Of a stretch of 64,000 nucleotides of DNA, positions 27,240 to 36,773 are shown one piece after another. Source of the DNA: Bacteroidota bacterium (GTDB lineage Bacteria > Bacteroidota > Bacteroidia > Bacteroidales > FEN-979); assembly GCA_026391805.1 (NCBI GenBank), contig JAPLDJ010000024.1:358014-422013 (forward strand). The letters run 5' to 3'. Below the pieces are notes generated by a model. That model was given only the letters and a program-made list of their open reading frames with translations. It ran no database searches and was not told the origin of the DNA. Positions within the stretch are counted from its first letter, which is position 1. Each line of letters starts with the position of its first letter. Both the position numbers and the translations under genes were made by a program.

Positions 27240-29384
27240 ATGACAAGCGAAAAATATGCTGCAATCATTGCACTCGAACTGAACATTGCAGCAGCCTCTG
27301 TGCGAAATACGATCAAACTGCTGGATGAAGGGGCAACGATTCCTTTCATCGCACGTTATCGTAAGGAGATGACTGGCAGCATGGATGAAGTGGTGATCGC
27401 ACAGGTCCGCGACCGCCTGAACCAGTTGAAAGATCTCGATTCACGCCGGGAAACCATCCTGAAATCCCTGAAAGAACAGGATAAATTAACGGAAGAGCTT
27501 GAAAAGGCCGTCCAGGATGCAGCCACCATGGCTGAGCTTGAAGATATCTACCTTCCTTATAAACCCAAACGGAAAACCAGGGCCAGCATTGCAAAGGAGA
27601 AGGGACTTGAAGGACTTGCCAAACTCATCCTTGCCCAGAAATACGATGACCTTGAAGCAAGGGCAAGGAGCTTCCTGAACCCGGAGAAGGGCGTGAATTA
27701 CGTTGAAGATGCAATCGACGGCGCCTGCGACATCATAGCGGAATGGATCAATGAACACGCGTTTGGCCGCAAGAGGATCCGCCAGCTGTTCAACCGTGAA
27801 GGCCTGATCTGCTCCAGGGTGGCCAAGGGCAAAGAGGAGGAAGGCGCCAATTACCGAAACTATTTTGACTTCAGCGAGCTGCTTTCCAGGTCGCCTTCCC
27901 ACCGTGTACTTGCGATGTTCCGGGGGGAGAATGAGTCGTTCCTCAAGGTATCGGTTGAAGTTGAGGAGAGCAAAGCGGTCGAAATTCTTGAAAAGATCTT
28001 CGTGCGCGGAAACAATGCCTCTTCCGACCTGGTGAAACGGACGATCCTCGATGCCTGCAAGCGGCTCCTGTTCCCTTCGATGGAAACGGAGATGCGCCAG
28101 TGGGCCAAGGAGAAGGCCGACCGGGACGCCATCAATGTATTCGCCGAAAACCTGCGTCAGCTTCTGCTGGCCCCGCCGCTCGGGCAGAAGAATGTGCTGG
28201 CCATCGACCCCGGCTTCCGCACCGGTTGCAAGATCGTTGTCCTCGACCGGCAGGGCAACCTTGTGCACAATGAAACCATTTATCCGCATCCGCCGCCGGC
28301 CGAAGTCAAGGAGTCGATCCATAAGCTGAAGAGCCTTGTCAATGCCTATAAGATCGAAGCCATTGCCATCGGTAACGGCACTGCCGGCCGTGAAACAGAG
28401 CGGCTGATCCGTGCCATCCCGTTCACTGGCGAGCTGATTGCCATCATGGTGAATGAGAGCGGCGCCTCGGTCTATTCTGCCTCTCCGGTTGCACGGAAAG
28501 AGTTTCCCGACTATGACGTAACGGTGCGGGGTGCGATCTCGATCGGCCGGCGGCTGATGGATCCACTCGCGGAACTGGTGAAGATCGACCCGAAATCGAT
28601 CGGGGTGGGGCAGTACCAGCATGATGTGAACCAGGGAGCATTGCAACAAAGCCTCGAGGATACGGTGGTAAGCTGTGTGAATTCGGTAGGGGTGGAGGTG
28701 AATACATCCAGCGAGCAGTTGCTGACCTACGTTTCGGGCGTCGGGCCGGTACTGGCAAAGAACATCATCGAATACAGGAAAAAAAAGGGGGCATTCAAGA
28801 CAAGGGATGAACTCAAAAACGTTACCCGGTTTGGCGATAAGGCCTTCGAGCAGGCTGCAGGATTCCTGCGCATCCGCGACGGGGAGAACCCGCTCGACCG
28901 GAGCGCCGTTCATCCCGAAAGCTATCGTGTGGTTGAGAAAATGGCTTCAAAGATGAACTGCACCATCGGCGACCTAATTGAAAAGAAAGAACTCCGCGAA
29001 CAGCTTAAACCCGAGGAATTCGTGTATGGTACAATCGGCTTGCCGACCATCCAGGACATCCTCCAGGAACTTGCAAAACCCGGTCGCGACCCACGCAAAA
29101 AAATCGAGCAGTTTGAATTCGATAAGAACATAAACTCCATCCACGATTTGCAAAAAGGAATGCGATTACCGGGGATCGTCACGAACATAACCAATTTCGG
29201 AGCCTTTGTGGACATCGGAGTGCACCAGGACGGGCTTGTTCATGTAAGTCAGATGGCCGACCGTTACGTACGCGACCCTAACGACGTTGTTAAGCTGAAC
29301 CAGAAGGTGATGGTGGAAGTGGTGGAGGTGGACCTGGAACGGAAACGGATCCAGCTGACGATGAAAGGCCTGAATACTAATTGA
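27240..29384 (+). CDS. tex: Tex-family RNA-binding transcription accessory protein
   Basis: 714 residues, somewhat shorter than the 770 of Pseudomonas Tex. Order of domains: helical N-terminal region with IPFIARYRKEMTGSMDE (about 31-48), YqgF/RNase-H-like fold around LAIDPGFRTGCKIVVLDRQG (about 320-340), helix-hairpin-helix pair (YVSGVGPVLAKNIIEYRKKK, about 500-520) and a C-terminal S1 RNA-binding domain (GIVTNITNFGAFVDIGVHQD, about 642-661). Tex associates with RNA polymerase and nucleic acids and affects expression of stress and virulence genes. A long antisense open frame inside this gene is a codon-bias shadow. Confidence 0.95.
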   Translation: MTSEKYAAIIALELNIAAASVRNTIKLLDEGATIPFIARYRKEMTGSMDEVVIAQVRDRLNQLKDLDSRRETILKSLKEQDKLTEELEKAVQDAATMAELEDIYLPYKPKRKTRASIAKEKGLEGLAKLILAQKYDDLEARARSFLNPEKGVNYVEDAIDGACDIIAEWINEHAFGRKRIRQLFNREGLICSRVAKGKEEEGANYRNYFDFSELLSRSPSHRVLAMFRGENESFLKVSVEVEESKAVEILEKIFVRGNNASSDLVKRTILDACKRLLFPSMETEMRQWAKEKADRDAINVFAENLRQLLLAPPLGQKNVLAIDPGFRTGCKIVVLDRQGNLVHNETIYPHPPPAEVKESIHKLKSLVNAYKIEAIAIGNGTAGRETERLIRAIPFTGELIAIMVNESGASVYSASPVARKEFPDYDVTVRGAISIGRRLMDPLAELVKIDPKSIGVGQYQHDVNQGALQQSLEDTVVSCVNSVGVEVNTSSEQLLTYVSGVGPVLAKNIIEYRKKKGAFKTRDELKNVTRFGDKAFEQAAGFLRIRDGENPLDRSAVHPESYRVVEKMASKMNCTIGDLIEKKELREQLKPEEFVYGTIGLPTIQDILQELAKPGRDPRKKIEQFEFDKNINSIHDLQKGMRLPGIVTNITNFGAFVDIGVHQDGLVHVSQMADRYVRDPNDVVKLNQKVMVEVVEVDLERKRIQLTMKGLNTN

Positions 29385-29456
29385 GCAGGATTGACGTTTT
29401 CTATGTTATTACCGAAATTCCATACATCCTTGAAACTTTCCCATACCATCGTACAG

Positions 29457-30185
29457 ATGCACCTCCGGAAATACGTTATCCTGATCCTGTTTTCGCTTTT
29501 TCTTTTCACTCCCGGGCACTCTTTTTCACAGCGCTTTCTGGGCGCAGTCTCCGCCGGAGTTAACCTGAGCCAGGTGGATGGCGACGAGGTTTATGGCTTC
29601 AAAAAGGTCGGTATTAACATCGGGCCATCCGTTATCATGCCGTTCGGGAAAAACAAAAAGTGGTCGGTCACGATGGAACTTCTCTTTTCACAGCTTGGAA
29701 GCCGGCAAAAATCGGAATATCCCGCTGCGGATACCGTGAATAGCTTCCAGGGTTTTTACGATGGTTATAAGCTTAACCTTAATTATATCCAAGTCCCGCT
29801 GATTGTTCATTTTACCGATAAAAGGGTCATTGCAGGCGGGCTCGGGTTTCTTTACGGACAGCTTGTCGGTGTGAGCGAGTATGAAGATCATAACGACCCG
29901 AGGGGATTTATCAGGATCGACTCGACAACCCTTCAGGGGCCTTATACGCTGGCCGATTTCCAGGTGCTTGCAGATGTGCGGGTGAGGCTTTACAGGAAAC
30001 TTTGGCTCAATGCGCGCTATTCCTATTCGATATTCGCCATCCGTACGCGTGAATATACAAACCCGTTTTACGGCGATAAATGGACAAGGAATCAGTACAA
30101 CAATGTGATCACCCTGCGACTGGTGTACATCTTCAACGATATCCTCCCGGATAAAAATAAGAAAAAGAAGGAATATACCGATTAG
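29457..30185 (+). CDS. Outer-membrane beta-barrel protein (PorT-like)
   Basis: 242 residues from ATG 29457, which gives a proper signal peptide (RKYVILILFSLFLFTPGHSF, then SQ). An upstream start at 29391 would add 22 polar residues ahead of it. The mature protein has alternating hydrophobic beta-strands ending in aromatic residues (RFLGAVSAGVNLSQVDGDEV, WSVTMELLFSQLGS, LNARYSYSIFAIR, ITLRLVYIFN), typical of the outer_membrane_beta-brl_2/PorT-like family of 8-stranded barrels. PorT is needed for type IX secretion in some species; I cannot say this is PorT itself. Confidence 0.72.
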   Translation: MHLRKYVILILFSLFLFTPGHSFSQRFLGAVSAGVNLSQVDGDEVYGFKKVGINIGPSVIMPFGKNKKWSVTMELLFSQLGSRQKSEYPAADTVNSFQGFYDGYKLNLNYIQVPLIVHFTDKRVIAGGLGFLYGQLVGVSEYEDHNDPRGFIRIDSTTLQGPYTLADFQVLADVRVRLYRKLWLNARYSYSIFAIRTREYTNPFYGDKWTRNQYNNVITLRLVYIFNDILPDKNKKKKEYTD

Positions 30186-30194
30186 GTTCCTGGT

Positions 30195-31004
30195 TCAGAT
30201 GATCCTCTTGATCACCCGCAGCTTGTGGGTGTATTGCTGTTCCTCTTCGTTGAAGATCCCTTCGTGGTCGATCATATCGATCCTGACCTTGCCGGAAGCA
30301 TGGATGATGCGGGATTTGTCGAGCATCAGTCCAACGTGAACAATGTTTCCCTCTTCATTGTCAAAGAAGGCAAGATCGCCCGGTTCAGCTTCGGAAATGA
30401 AGTTAAGCGGTTCCCCATGTGTAGCCTGCTGGGCAGCATCGCGGAGCAGCTTAATCTTCTTCAGCTTATAAACCATCTGGGTCAGGCCGGAGCAGTCGAT
30501 CCCGAAAGGCGTTCGTCCGCCCCATAGGTAGGGTGCATGAAGGTAGAGCATGGCATCGTCGACGATGGTTTGCTTTGCTTTCTGCCGTTCCTGCGGGGTC
30601 TGAGAAGTTTCAAGCAACGTGGTGTCGGCAATAAGTCCGTCGAAGGAAAAGGTCTCCCCGGCGATGGTAAATTTCTGATCGGCAAAGCCGGGCAACGAGC
30701 TGCCCAGCAGTATGGGTATGATCGTCCGGCGGGTATCGCTCGACAGCAGTTGAACCAGATCAAGGGAGGCCGGTGAATCCGCATTGATCAGCCGGATGAA
30801 TTCCTCCTCGTCAAGCTGAACCGATTGCTTCGCGCCGATCCATCCTTCATAATTGTCATACACAAGCCGCACCTTCAGCCATTCGTTTTCCTTCCCGATA
30901 ATCCGGTAGAGTTCGCCAAACAGGACCTGCGTAACCATCTCAGACTTGTGCGACGGTTCCGCCCTCACCGGTATCACGCTTTGCAAGCAAATTCCGAAGT
31001 CCAT
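30195..31004 (-). CDS. NlpC/P60 (C40) family peptidoglycan hydrolase
   Basis: 269 residues. N-terminal SH3-like domain (about 10-65, AEPSHKSEMVTQVLFGELY) targets the wall; the C-terminal NlpC/P60 domain has catalytic Cys171 in FGIDCSGLTQ and His223 in NIVHVGLM, with a third polar residue at His235 (RIIHASG). These enzymes cut gamma-D-glutamyl-diamino acid bonds in peptidoglycan stems. No signal peptide is visible at the chosen ATG and none upstream in frame, so it may act on imported muropeptides in the cytoplasm. Converges with the barrel gene, 9 bp apart. Confidence 0.92.
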   Translation of the reverse strand: MDFGICLQSVIPVRAEPSHKSEMVTQVLFGELYRIIGKENEWLKVRLVYDNYEGWIGAKQSVQLDEEEFIRLINADSPASLDLVQLLSSDTRRTIIPILLGSSLPGFADQKFTIAGETFSFDGLIADTTLLETSQTPQERQKAKQTIVDDAMLYLHAPYLWGGRTPFGIDCSGLTQMVYKLKKIKLLRDAAQQATHGEPLNFISEAEPGDLAFFDNEEGNIVHVGLMLDKSRIIHASGKVRIDMIDHEGIFNEEEQQYTHKLRVIKRII

Positions 31005-31041
31005 GGTCGTTAATTTGGTTCAAAGGTAGTAATAAAAAGAA

Positions 31042-31090
31042 AGTCAGCAGTCAGCAGTCGGCAGTCGGCAGTCAGCAGTCGGCAGTCTGC
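31042..31090. repeat. Family-E heptamer array
   Basis: Seven in-phase 7-bp units: AGTCAGC, AGTCAGC, AGTCGGC, AGTCGGC, AGTCAGC, AGTCGGC, AGTCTGC. It lies just upstream of the NlpC/P60 gene start. Confidence 0.85.
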
Positions 31091-31178
31091 GGATTGAGAA
31101 TTAAATATGCAAAAAATCATTGCAGTCGCGCCTTTCTGACTCGTGACTTGCCGTAATGGAGGATGGAAGTTTGATATA

Positions 31179-31240
31179 ATCTGTGAAAAATCAGTGATAA
31201 TCCCTGCCTGCGGCAGGCAGGTGTGTCAATCTGTGGTGAA
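31179..31240 (+). repeat. Repeat A copy 2, carrying a nested palindrome
   Basis: Starts AATCTGTGA and ends GTCAATCTGTGGTGAA like other A copies, but the middle is replaced by the palindrome CCTGCCTGCGGCAGGCAGG (31203-31221). The flank after it (TTTTCCCGTTTTCTC) is shared with A copy 3 at 31640, so the duplicated unit is longer than A itself. Confidence 0.8.
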
Positions 31241-31288
31241 TTTTCCCGTTTTCTCTTCATCTGTTCTACTGATAAACCAAATTCAGGT

Positions 31289-31470
31289 GATCCCCATCGG
31301 GGATCCATTATTGTAAAAAAATCGTTATCCAATATCATCTCATCCCGGTACGGGATGCATTATCCCTATATCATATAATGAATTTCCTACGGAAATTTGA
31401 TTGTGGTGTTTCTCTGTTTTACTACAAAAATGGATTTCCTGCGGAAATCTTTACAATCCTGAATTACCTG
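31289..31470 (+). repeat. Dispersed hairpin element H, copy 1
   Basis: Four hairpins: GATCCCCATCGGGGATC (31289-31305), ATCCCGGTACGGGAT (31342-31356), AATTTCCTACGGAAATT (31381-31397) and GATTTCCTGCGGAAATC (31433-31449). The block 31374-31470 recurs, inverted, at 61290-61386 with only scattered differences, including the unpaired tail TTTACAATCCTGAATTACCT. Confidence 0.85.
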
Positions 31471-31585
31471 TTCTTAACCTGCCTTCAGATCTGATGATGA
31501 CCACAATGTAATTGTTTCACCTGCGATTTTGTTGAAATCTTCTTTTATAAACTCTCGCAATGACAGGAGGCTGGATGCTGGAATT

Positions 31586-31639
31586 AATCTGTGACAAATC
31601 TGTGATATTCTGTGTAAATCTGTGTCAATCTGTGGTGAA
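31586..31639 (+). repeat. Repeat A copy 3
   Basis: Five consecutive units of 10-11 bp with the core ATCTGTG, ending in GTCAATCTGTGGTGAA. A family-C fragment (CTGGATGCTGGA) lies directly before it. Confidence 0.8.
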
Positions 31640-31690
31640 TTTTCCCGTTTTCTCCTTATCCGTTCATAAACATAAAGCCTGTGTTGGAGA

Positions 31691-31772
31691 TTTCAAACGT
31701 TTGAAAAGATAATTTCAAACGTTTAAAAAGTATAATTCAAACGTTTGAATTCAGTAAAACAAACGTTTGAAA
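31691..31772. promoter_or_regulatory. Array of four CAAACGTTTG palindromes with exact 22-bp period
   Basis: The 10-bp palindrome CAAACGTTTG (one copy ends in A) begins at 31694, 31716, 31738 and 31760. Three copies extend to 14 bp or more (TTCAAACGTTTGAA). Sequences between the cores differ. Equal spacing of about two helical turns suggests an array of dimer-binding operators on one face of DNA, 345 bp before the lipoprotein gene, or a 22-bp tandem repeat. Confidence 0.55.
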
Positions 31773-32117
31773 TGAATAACTCTCCTTGTCCGTTTCAAAA
31801 AATATAAGGAAAGATCAGGTAACTCTCAGGGAACAATTTTCCATCTCAAAGGCACTTTTGCCTTACGTTTATCTTCCGAAGCCTGGAAATTCTAAAATGT
31901 CAACAACATTTCAGCCCTTATCTTGACTATACATGCAGACATTGACTATATTTGATTGTTAATATGGAATATTATTGAAATCGTCGGCAATATCGGATAA
32001 CCTCAACTTATGAACGCACAAGTCAAAATAACCGCAATGAGCTTACACAGTATTAGTGTTCATTGGAATATTTATGCGTTTTCAGATAACTGATGATGAA
32101 CTTTTAATTTGACAGCG

Positions 32118-33224
32118 ATGAGAAAAAGAAGGATCATATTGATTTACTTGTTATCAATTTCAGGAGTAGTATTGATGCTTTCAAACGGTTGCAAGAAGAA
32201 AGAGGACAATGACAATCCTGCTCCTGTTTCGCAAGTTCCAACTGTAACAACTGACACAGTAAGTAATATTACTCAAACGACTGCTACTTCGGGAGGGAAT
32301 ATTACTTCACAGGGTAGTTCCTCTATTAATGTAAGAGGAGTATGCTGGAGTACTTCTATAAATCCGGTAGCCTCAGATTTACATACAACTGATGGTAATG
32401 GAACCGGTACCTTTACAAGTAGTATAACAGGACTAAACCCGAATACACTTTATTATGCAAGGGCATATGCAACAAATAGTGCAGGAACCGGATATGGCAA
32501 TCAGGTAAGTTTTACAACACAGCAGGGAACATTAATCGGGATCGACTCGCTTAAGAACTGGTTTTATGCTTATCACCAAAGTGATACATTGAAAATAACA
32601 CCTGATTTTATCGTTGAAGGCATTGTCTCTGCTAATGATGAATCAGGAAATATCTATAAAAACCTTTATTTTCAGGACAACACAGGTGGAATATGTATTT
32701 CTCTTGACCAAACGAATTTATACACTTCATACCCTGTCGGACAAAAAATCCATATCAAATGCAAAGACCTGTACATTGGAATCTATGGCACAGCAATTCA
32801 AATTGGGTACCCCTATAACGGGTTAATTGGAAGAATTCCCATCGTAATGATTCCATCACATTTATTTACTGATGGATTACCAGGTTTACCGCCTCTACCG
32901 GTTGTGATGAATGTGGGTCATCTCCCGGGCCTTAATAATCTGACATCTTTATTGGTTGCCATCAATAGTGTGACATTTCCAGAGGCAGGCCAACCTTTCG
33001 TTGTAGGCTATGGTTCTACCAGCCGTGCTATTGCAGATTCAGTCGGTAACGTATCATCATTGGTTGCCTATACAAGCCCATTTGCCACTTTCAGTCAAAC
33101 ATTACTCCCCTCAGGAGTTGGTACTTTACAGGGAATCCTTACGGTTTATAATGGACAGTTTGAGATGATCGTCCGTGATACTACTGATCTTATCAATTTC
33201 CATACTTTAAAGAAATTTCATTAA
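32118..33224 (+). CDS. Surface lipoprotein with fibronectin-III-like and DUF5689 domains
   Basis: 368 residues from ATG 32118 (a TTG nine bases earlier is less likely). Lipoprotein signal: hydrophobic stretch then LSNGC with the lipid Cys at about 25, followed by KKKEDND. Residues about 40-135 look like the Bacteroidota Fn3-like module (TATSGGNITSQGSSSINVRG ... LNPNTLYYARAYATNSAG); residues about 140-368 match DUF5689, an OB-like fold (DFIVEGIVSANDESGNIYKN, LYFQDNTGGICISL). Likely exported to the cell surface; function unknown. The gene and the next one are more A/T-rich than the rest of the window, a hint of acquisition. Confidence 0.75.
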   Translation: MRKRRIILIYLLSISGVVLMLSNGCKKKEDNDNPAPVSQVPTVTTDTVSNITQTTATSGGNITSQGSSSINVRGVCWSTSINPVASDLHTTDGNGTGTFTSSITGLNPNTLYYARAYATNSAGTGYGNQVSFTTQQGTLIGIDSLKNWFYAYHQSDTLKITPDFIVEGIVSANDESGNIYKNLYFQDNTGGICISLDQTNLYTSYPVGQKIHIKCKDLYIGIYGTAIQIGYPYNGLIGRIPIVMIPSHLFTDGLPGLPPLPVVMNVGHLPGLNNLTSLLVAINSVTFPEAGQPFVVGYGSTSRAIADSVGNVSSLVAYTSPFATFSQTLLPSGVGTLQGILTVYNGQFEMIVRDTTDLINFHTLKKFH

Positions 33225-33340
33225 TGGTTCAGTATCGGCGCGCGCTTCAGATCTCACGCACAGGCCTTAGCTGCGCAACGTTAGCGGTTATTCTAAAGGA
33301 GTACTGAGTAAGACTTATCAGTTCTAAAAACTCACGTAAA

Positions 33341-34687
33341 ATGTCAGAATATAAGAGACATATAATCCGGATCTTCCTGATTCATGCTTTTATATTAACT
33401 GAAGGAATAATTGCTTTCTCTCAGACGGCAACACTTCGTGGAATCGTCAAAGACAATTATTCATTGACCCCGATAAGCAACGTCAACATAAAGATAAACG
33501 GCACCAAGGAAGGTGTTTTCACTGGCCCGGACGGTCGATTTTCACTTACCTTGAAGAGGACTCCCGTTTCGCTGACAATATCCTGCGTGGGGTATGAACC
33601 ACTTTATTATAATATTGACAAAATCCCCGTAAAACCCATTACCCTGATATTAAGGCAAAGAACCTCTGATCTGCAGGAAGTCGATATTAAAGCAATGCGT
33701 TTCAACTATATCTTCAAGGATTTGAATTTTTCAGTTCTTGATTATGAGATCATGAATGATAATTTACTGTTACTGGTATTTCGTTACCAGCTGAGAAATA
33801 CTGAACTAATCCTGCTGAACAGGGACGGGGATACGCTTTGCGTTGTGCCTGTCCCTGAACAGAAACCAATGCGCCTGTACAGAGATTTTTTGGGGAATAT
33901 TCACTACATCTCTACAAAAGAAAATGCCTTTCAATGTGAATATAATGATGTACTGAAAAAAATGGAGTTCCCTTACCGGACAACTTATGATACACTGGTC
34001 AGGAAGGTGAAACCCTTTCTGTTTACTGCCGGCGACCGCTTATATTTTGAGGAATTCACACCGGATGGTTTTGGTAAAAATATTGGTTATTATGATACCA
34101 TCCATGGTAAAGAATACATCCGTAATATCTCCGGAGAAACCACCCAAAGAAACTACTTCAACGATTTAAAATTCAATGCCCATTGGAATTCAATTGTCGG
34201 TCGCCCTGCCCGTTTTACTGAAGATGATTACCGGGCAGATAAACACTTTTATTACCAGAAAATCAATGCCCCGCTGGTGAAATTAGGGGATAATACTATG
34301 GCTGACTTTAATTTCACAGATGGGGTGATTGAGTTTATGAACAGAGAAGGGATGGTATATCGTAAAGTGCCGATCGATTTCCAAGAAGAGACTAACGGAA
34401 ATTTGCTTGCCGGGTTACTCAGTGTTTTTATTCCTATAGCAGATTGGGAATGGAGCGGGAATCTATATGTAGATGAGTATTACAGGGAGGTTTACACGAC
34501 CTTTAAAAAAAGCGGAATGGTTCAGATCAGGAAAATTGATCTGGAAACAGGAAAATTAACCCGGAACTTTGATGTGCCTTTCCCTTTTCCGAGAAAAATC
34601 GAAATTTATAAAGGAGATGCATATTTCCTTACTAAAGATATCGGGGGAGAACTCGATAAATGGAAATTGGTCAAACTAAATTTGTAA
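33341..34687 (+). CDS. Exported protein with carboxypeptidase-like regulatory domain
   Basis: 448 residues. Signal peptide (IIRIFLIHAFILTEGIIAFS, then Q). Residues about 30-112 form a CarboxypepD_reg-like beta-sandwich (TLRGIVKDNYSLTPISNVNI ... SCVGYEPLYYNI), a fold used at the front of TonB receptors and other surface proteins. The remainder has repeated beta phrases and no known domain. No TonB plug or barrel follows and no T9SS tail is visible. Composition is A/T-rich like its neighbour. The 116-bp gap before it has nothing I can support. Confidence 0.68.
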   Translation: MSEYKRHIIRIFLIHAFILTEGIIAFSQTATLRGIVKDNYSLTPISNVNIKINGTKEGVFTGPDGRFSLTLKRTPVSLTISCVGYEPLYYNIDKIPVKPITLILRQRTSDLQEVDIKAMRFNYIFKDLNFSVLDYEIMNDNLLLLVFRYQLRNTELILLNRDGDTLCVVPVPEQKPMRLYRDFLGNIHYISTKENAFQCEYNDVLKKMEFPYRTTYDTLVRKVKPFLFTAGDRLYFEEFTPDGFGKNIGYYDTIHGKEYIRNISGETTQRNYFNDLKFNAHWNSIVGRPARFTEDDYRADKHFYYQKINAPLVKLGDNTMADFNFTDGVIEFMNREGMVYRKVPIDFQEETNGNLLAGLLSVFIPIADWEWSGNLYVDEYYREVYTTFKKSGMVQIRKIDLETGKLTRNFDVPFPFPRKIEIYKGDAYFLTKDIGGELDKWKLVKLNL

Positions 34688-34827
34688 CGGTTTACAGGCT
34701 TATGATTGGAACTCCGGACAGATTATCAATCCGCATTTCATAAAAATTTCGTACCTTATAGTCCAAATCCATGAAATGGAATGATGGGTTATAATTTCAG
34801 CTTTTCCTGGATAGAAAAAAGGGGAAT

Positions 34828-36738
34828 ATGCGATGCGTACGTGTTACTAATCTAAAATGTCCGGAATTACCAAAAAGAATATCGTTCTGTTTGTTTTTAT
34901 GGTTGATTCCGTTTTCCGTGTTCCCGGTAAATTACTATTTCAGTTCAACGGGGAATGATGGGAACAGTGGCACCAGCGCTTCCCAGCCCTGGTTATCGTT
35001 TTCGATACTGCAAACGGTTATAGTTCATCCGGGCGATTCGATATTGTTCATGGCCGGCGATTCCCTGACAAGTGCAGATAACATCTCTTTATGGAAATGG
35101 GTCGATAAAGGCCCTGATGGAATTTATGGAACTGCCGATGATGTTCTCTATGGCAATGCGACTCAATACACACCAGGTCAAAAAATAGTCCTGACAACTT
35201 ATCCCGTTACAGGGGCAAAGGCGGTAATTACCTTCACAAACGATGTAAACGGCATTGACCTCTATAATGTGCAGGGCATTGAAATTTCAAACCTCAGGCT
35301 TAAAGGCATTGGTTATGCATCCGGACCCGTTCATCATGGAATATCGGTATACTGCGACGACGCATGGGGCGCTCCGCTAACCGATACGTTAAAACACTAT
35401 AAGGTTAACAATTCCGATGGTACAGGTTTCAACGCCGGTATTTTTATCGGGGGCTGGCACAGAAAAATTGCGGATGTTGTCATCAACAACTGCAATCTGT
35501 ATGGTAACAAGAGCTCTGGAATCGATTCAAGGGCGCCCTTAGCGGGAGACATTTACGATGTGAAAATCCGGTACTGCAATGCCTATAATAATCCCGGTGA
35601 TCCGGCTTCTCCAACCCATTCAGGAAACGGAATTGTACTGGGGGAGGTGAATAAAGGGTTGATCGAACATTGCATGGCTTACCACAATGGCTGGCAGAAT
35701 ACAGCGGTTGGCGGCCCGGTTGGCATATGGACCTACGACGCTACCGACGTCACCATTCAATACTGCGAAGCCTGGAACAATAAAACCAACAGTGCGGCTG
35801 ATGGCGGCGGATTTGATCTGGATGGCGGTGCACAAAACTGCACAATCCAGTATTGCTATTCCCACGATAATGACGGCCCGGGATTTCTGATCTGCCAGTA
35901 CAGTGGCGCCCGTGCTTTTAATAACAATACCGTCCGGTATTGCATCAGCAAAAACGACGGCCGTAAGAATGGCGCCGGCGGGATCCATTTCTGGTCTGCC
36001 GGATCGAACGGAGGCATTACCGGCACCGAGATCTATAACAATACCGTATATAACGAAATTTCAAGCGTGGTGAATTTTCAGAATACTTCGGGGATCAGCG
36101 GTGTAAAGGTCAGAAACAACATTTTTATTTCAGCAAATGATCATGATTTAGTTTCAGGAAATCCGGCTACGTCCGTTGCGAAATTCGAAGACAACTCTTA
36201 CTGGAGCAGCGGAGGAGTTTTCGATGTTGCAGGGTATTCAAGTCTCAGCGACTGGAGAACGGCCATGTCGCAGGAAATTTCAGGCGGCTTACCGTCAGGC
36301 TTTGATGTGGACCCCATGGTCATGAATCCGGCCATCGGCGACACGGTAAAAAACAGCGATCATCTTGACACATTAACGGTTTATATGCTTTTGCCCCAAT
36401 CTCCGCTGATCAATATGGGACTGGACCTTAGGTTACCTGCGAACGGATCATTGAATGTCGGACTAACAGATTTCTTTGGCAACCCGATACCCCTTGAGAA
36501 TTTTTTTGAACCTGGCGCGAATGAGTTCCAATTTTTAACGGCATCCTGGACGGGAACTGCAAGCACTGACTGGAATACTTCCACAAACTGGAGCAATTTG
36601 AGGGTGCCTGATTTCAGGACCAACGTTACTATTCCGAATGTAACCAACCAGCCGGAAATTAATACCACCGGCAACAATTGCTATAACCTTACCTCCAGGG
36701 TGGTGCAACCATCCAAATCAATGCAGGAAAAATGCTGA
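34828..36738 (+). pseudogene. Right-handed beta-helix protein, frameshifted and truncated at the 3' end
   Basis: 636 residues as read. After a hydrophobic signal region (about 18-36) comes a parallel beta-helix of the pectate-lyase/PbH1 type: about ten turns such as VIIYNCNLYGNKSSGIDS-like runs, with YCEAWNNK, YCYSHDNDGPGF and YNNTVYN. Near 36700 the frame shifts: as read it ends in SRVVQPSKSMQEKC, whereas the next frame gives GGATIQINAGKMLTVNGTLT then LNPD and a stop at 36773, the usual motif before a T9SS tail. So one base has been lost or gained, and the sorting domain is missing. Family-B repeats begin right after that second stop. Confidence 0.7.
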
Positions 36739-36773
36739 CGGTTAACGGGACATTGACATTGAATCCTGATTGA

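Larger units (their letters stand above)
31005..32117. other. 1.1-kb gene-free, repeat-rich spacer
   Basis: No gene is supported here. In order it contains: family-E heptamers (31042-31090), repeat A copy 2 with nested palindrome (31179-31240), a hairpin element H (31289-31470), a short family-C piece (31569-31583), repeat A copy 3 (31586-31639) and a 22-bp-periodic palindrome array (31691-31772). The rest, to 32117, is A/T-rich and shows no further structure I can name apart from the leader of the next gene. Confidence 0.7.

Noticed and set aside
27486-28913. Long open frame antisense to tex (about 475 codons), and similar long antisense frames inside other genes (1480-2394, 8005-8913, 14937-15911)
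   Set aside because: They lie wholly within strongly supported genes on the other strand, have no signal or domain, and show odd residue use (rich in Arg, His, Gln) typical of shadows.
31042-31090. CRISPR array
   Set aside because: The heptamer arrays here and at 21295, 42016 and 59023 have no unique spacers, and the 22-bp-periodic palindromes at 31691 are too short in period; no cas gene is in the window.
33238-33295. Integron attC-like site (GCTGCGCAACGTTAGC) between two surface protein genes
   Set aside because: The right end does not fit GTTRRRY cleanly, no matching left half was found, and no integrase is in view.
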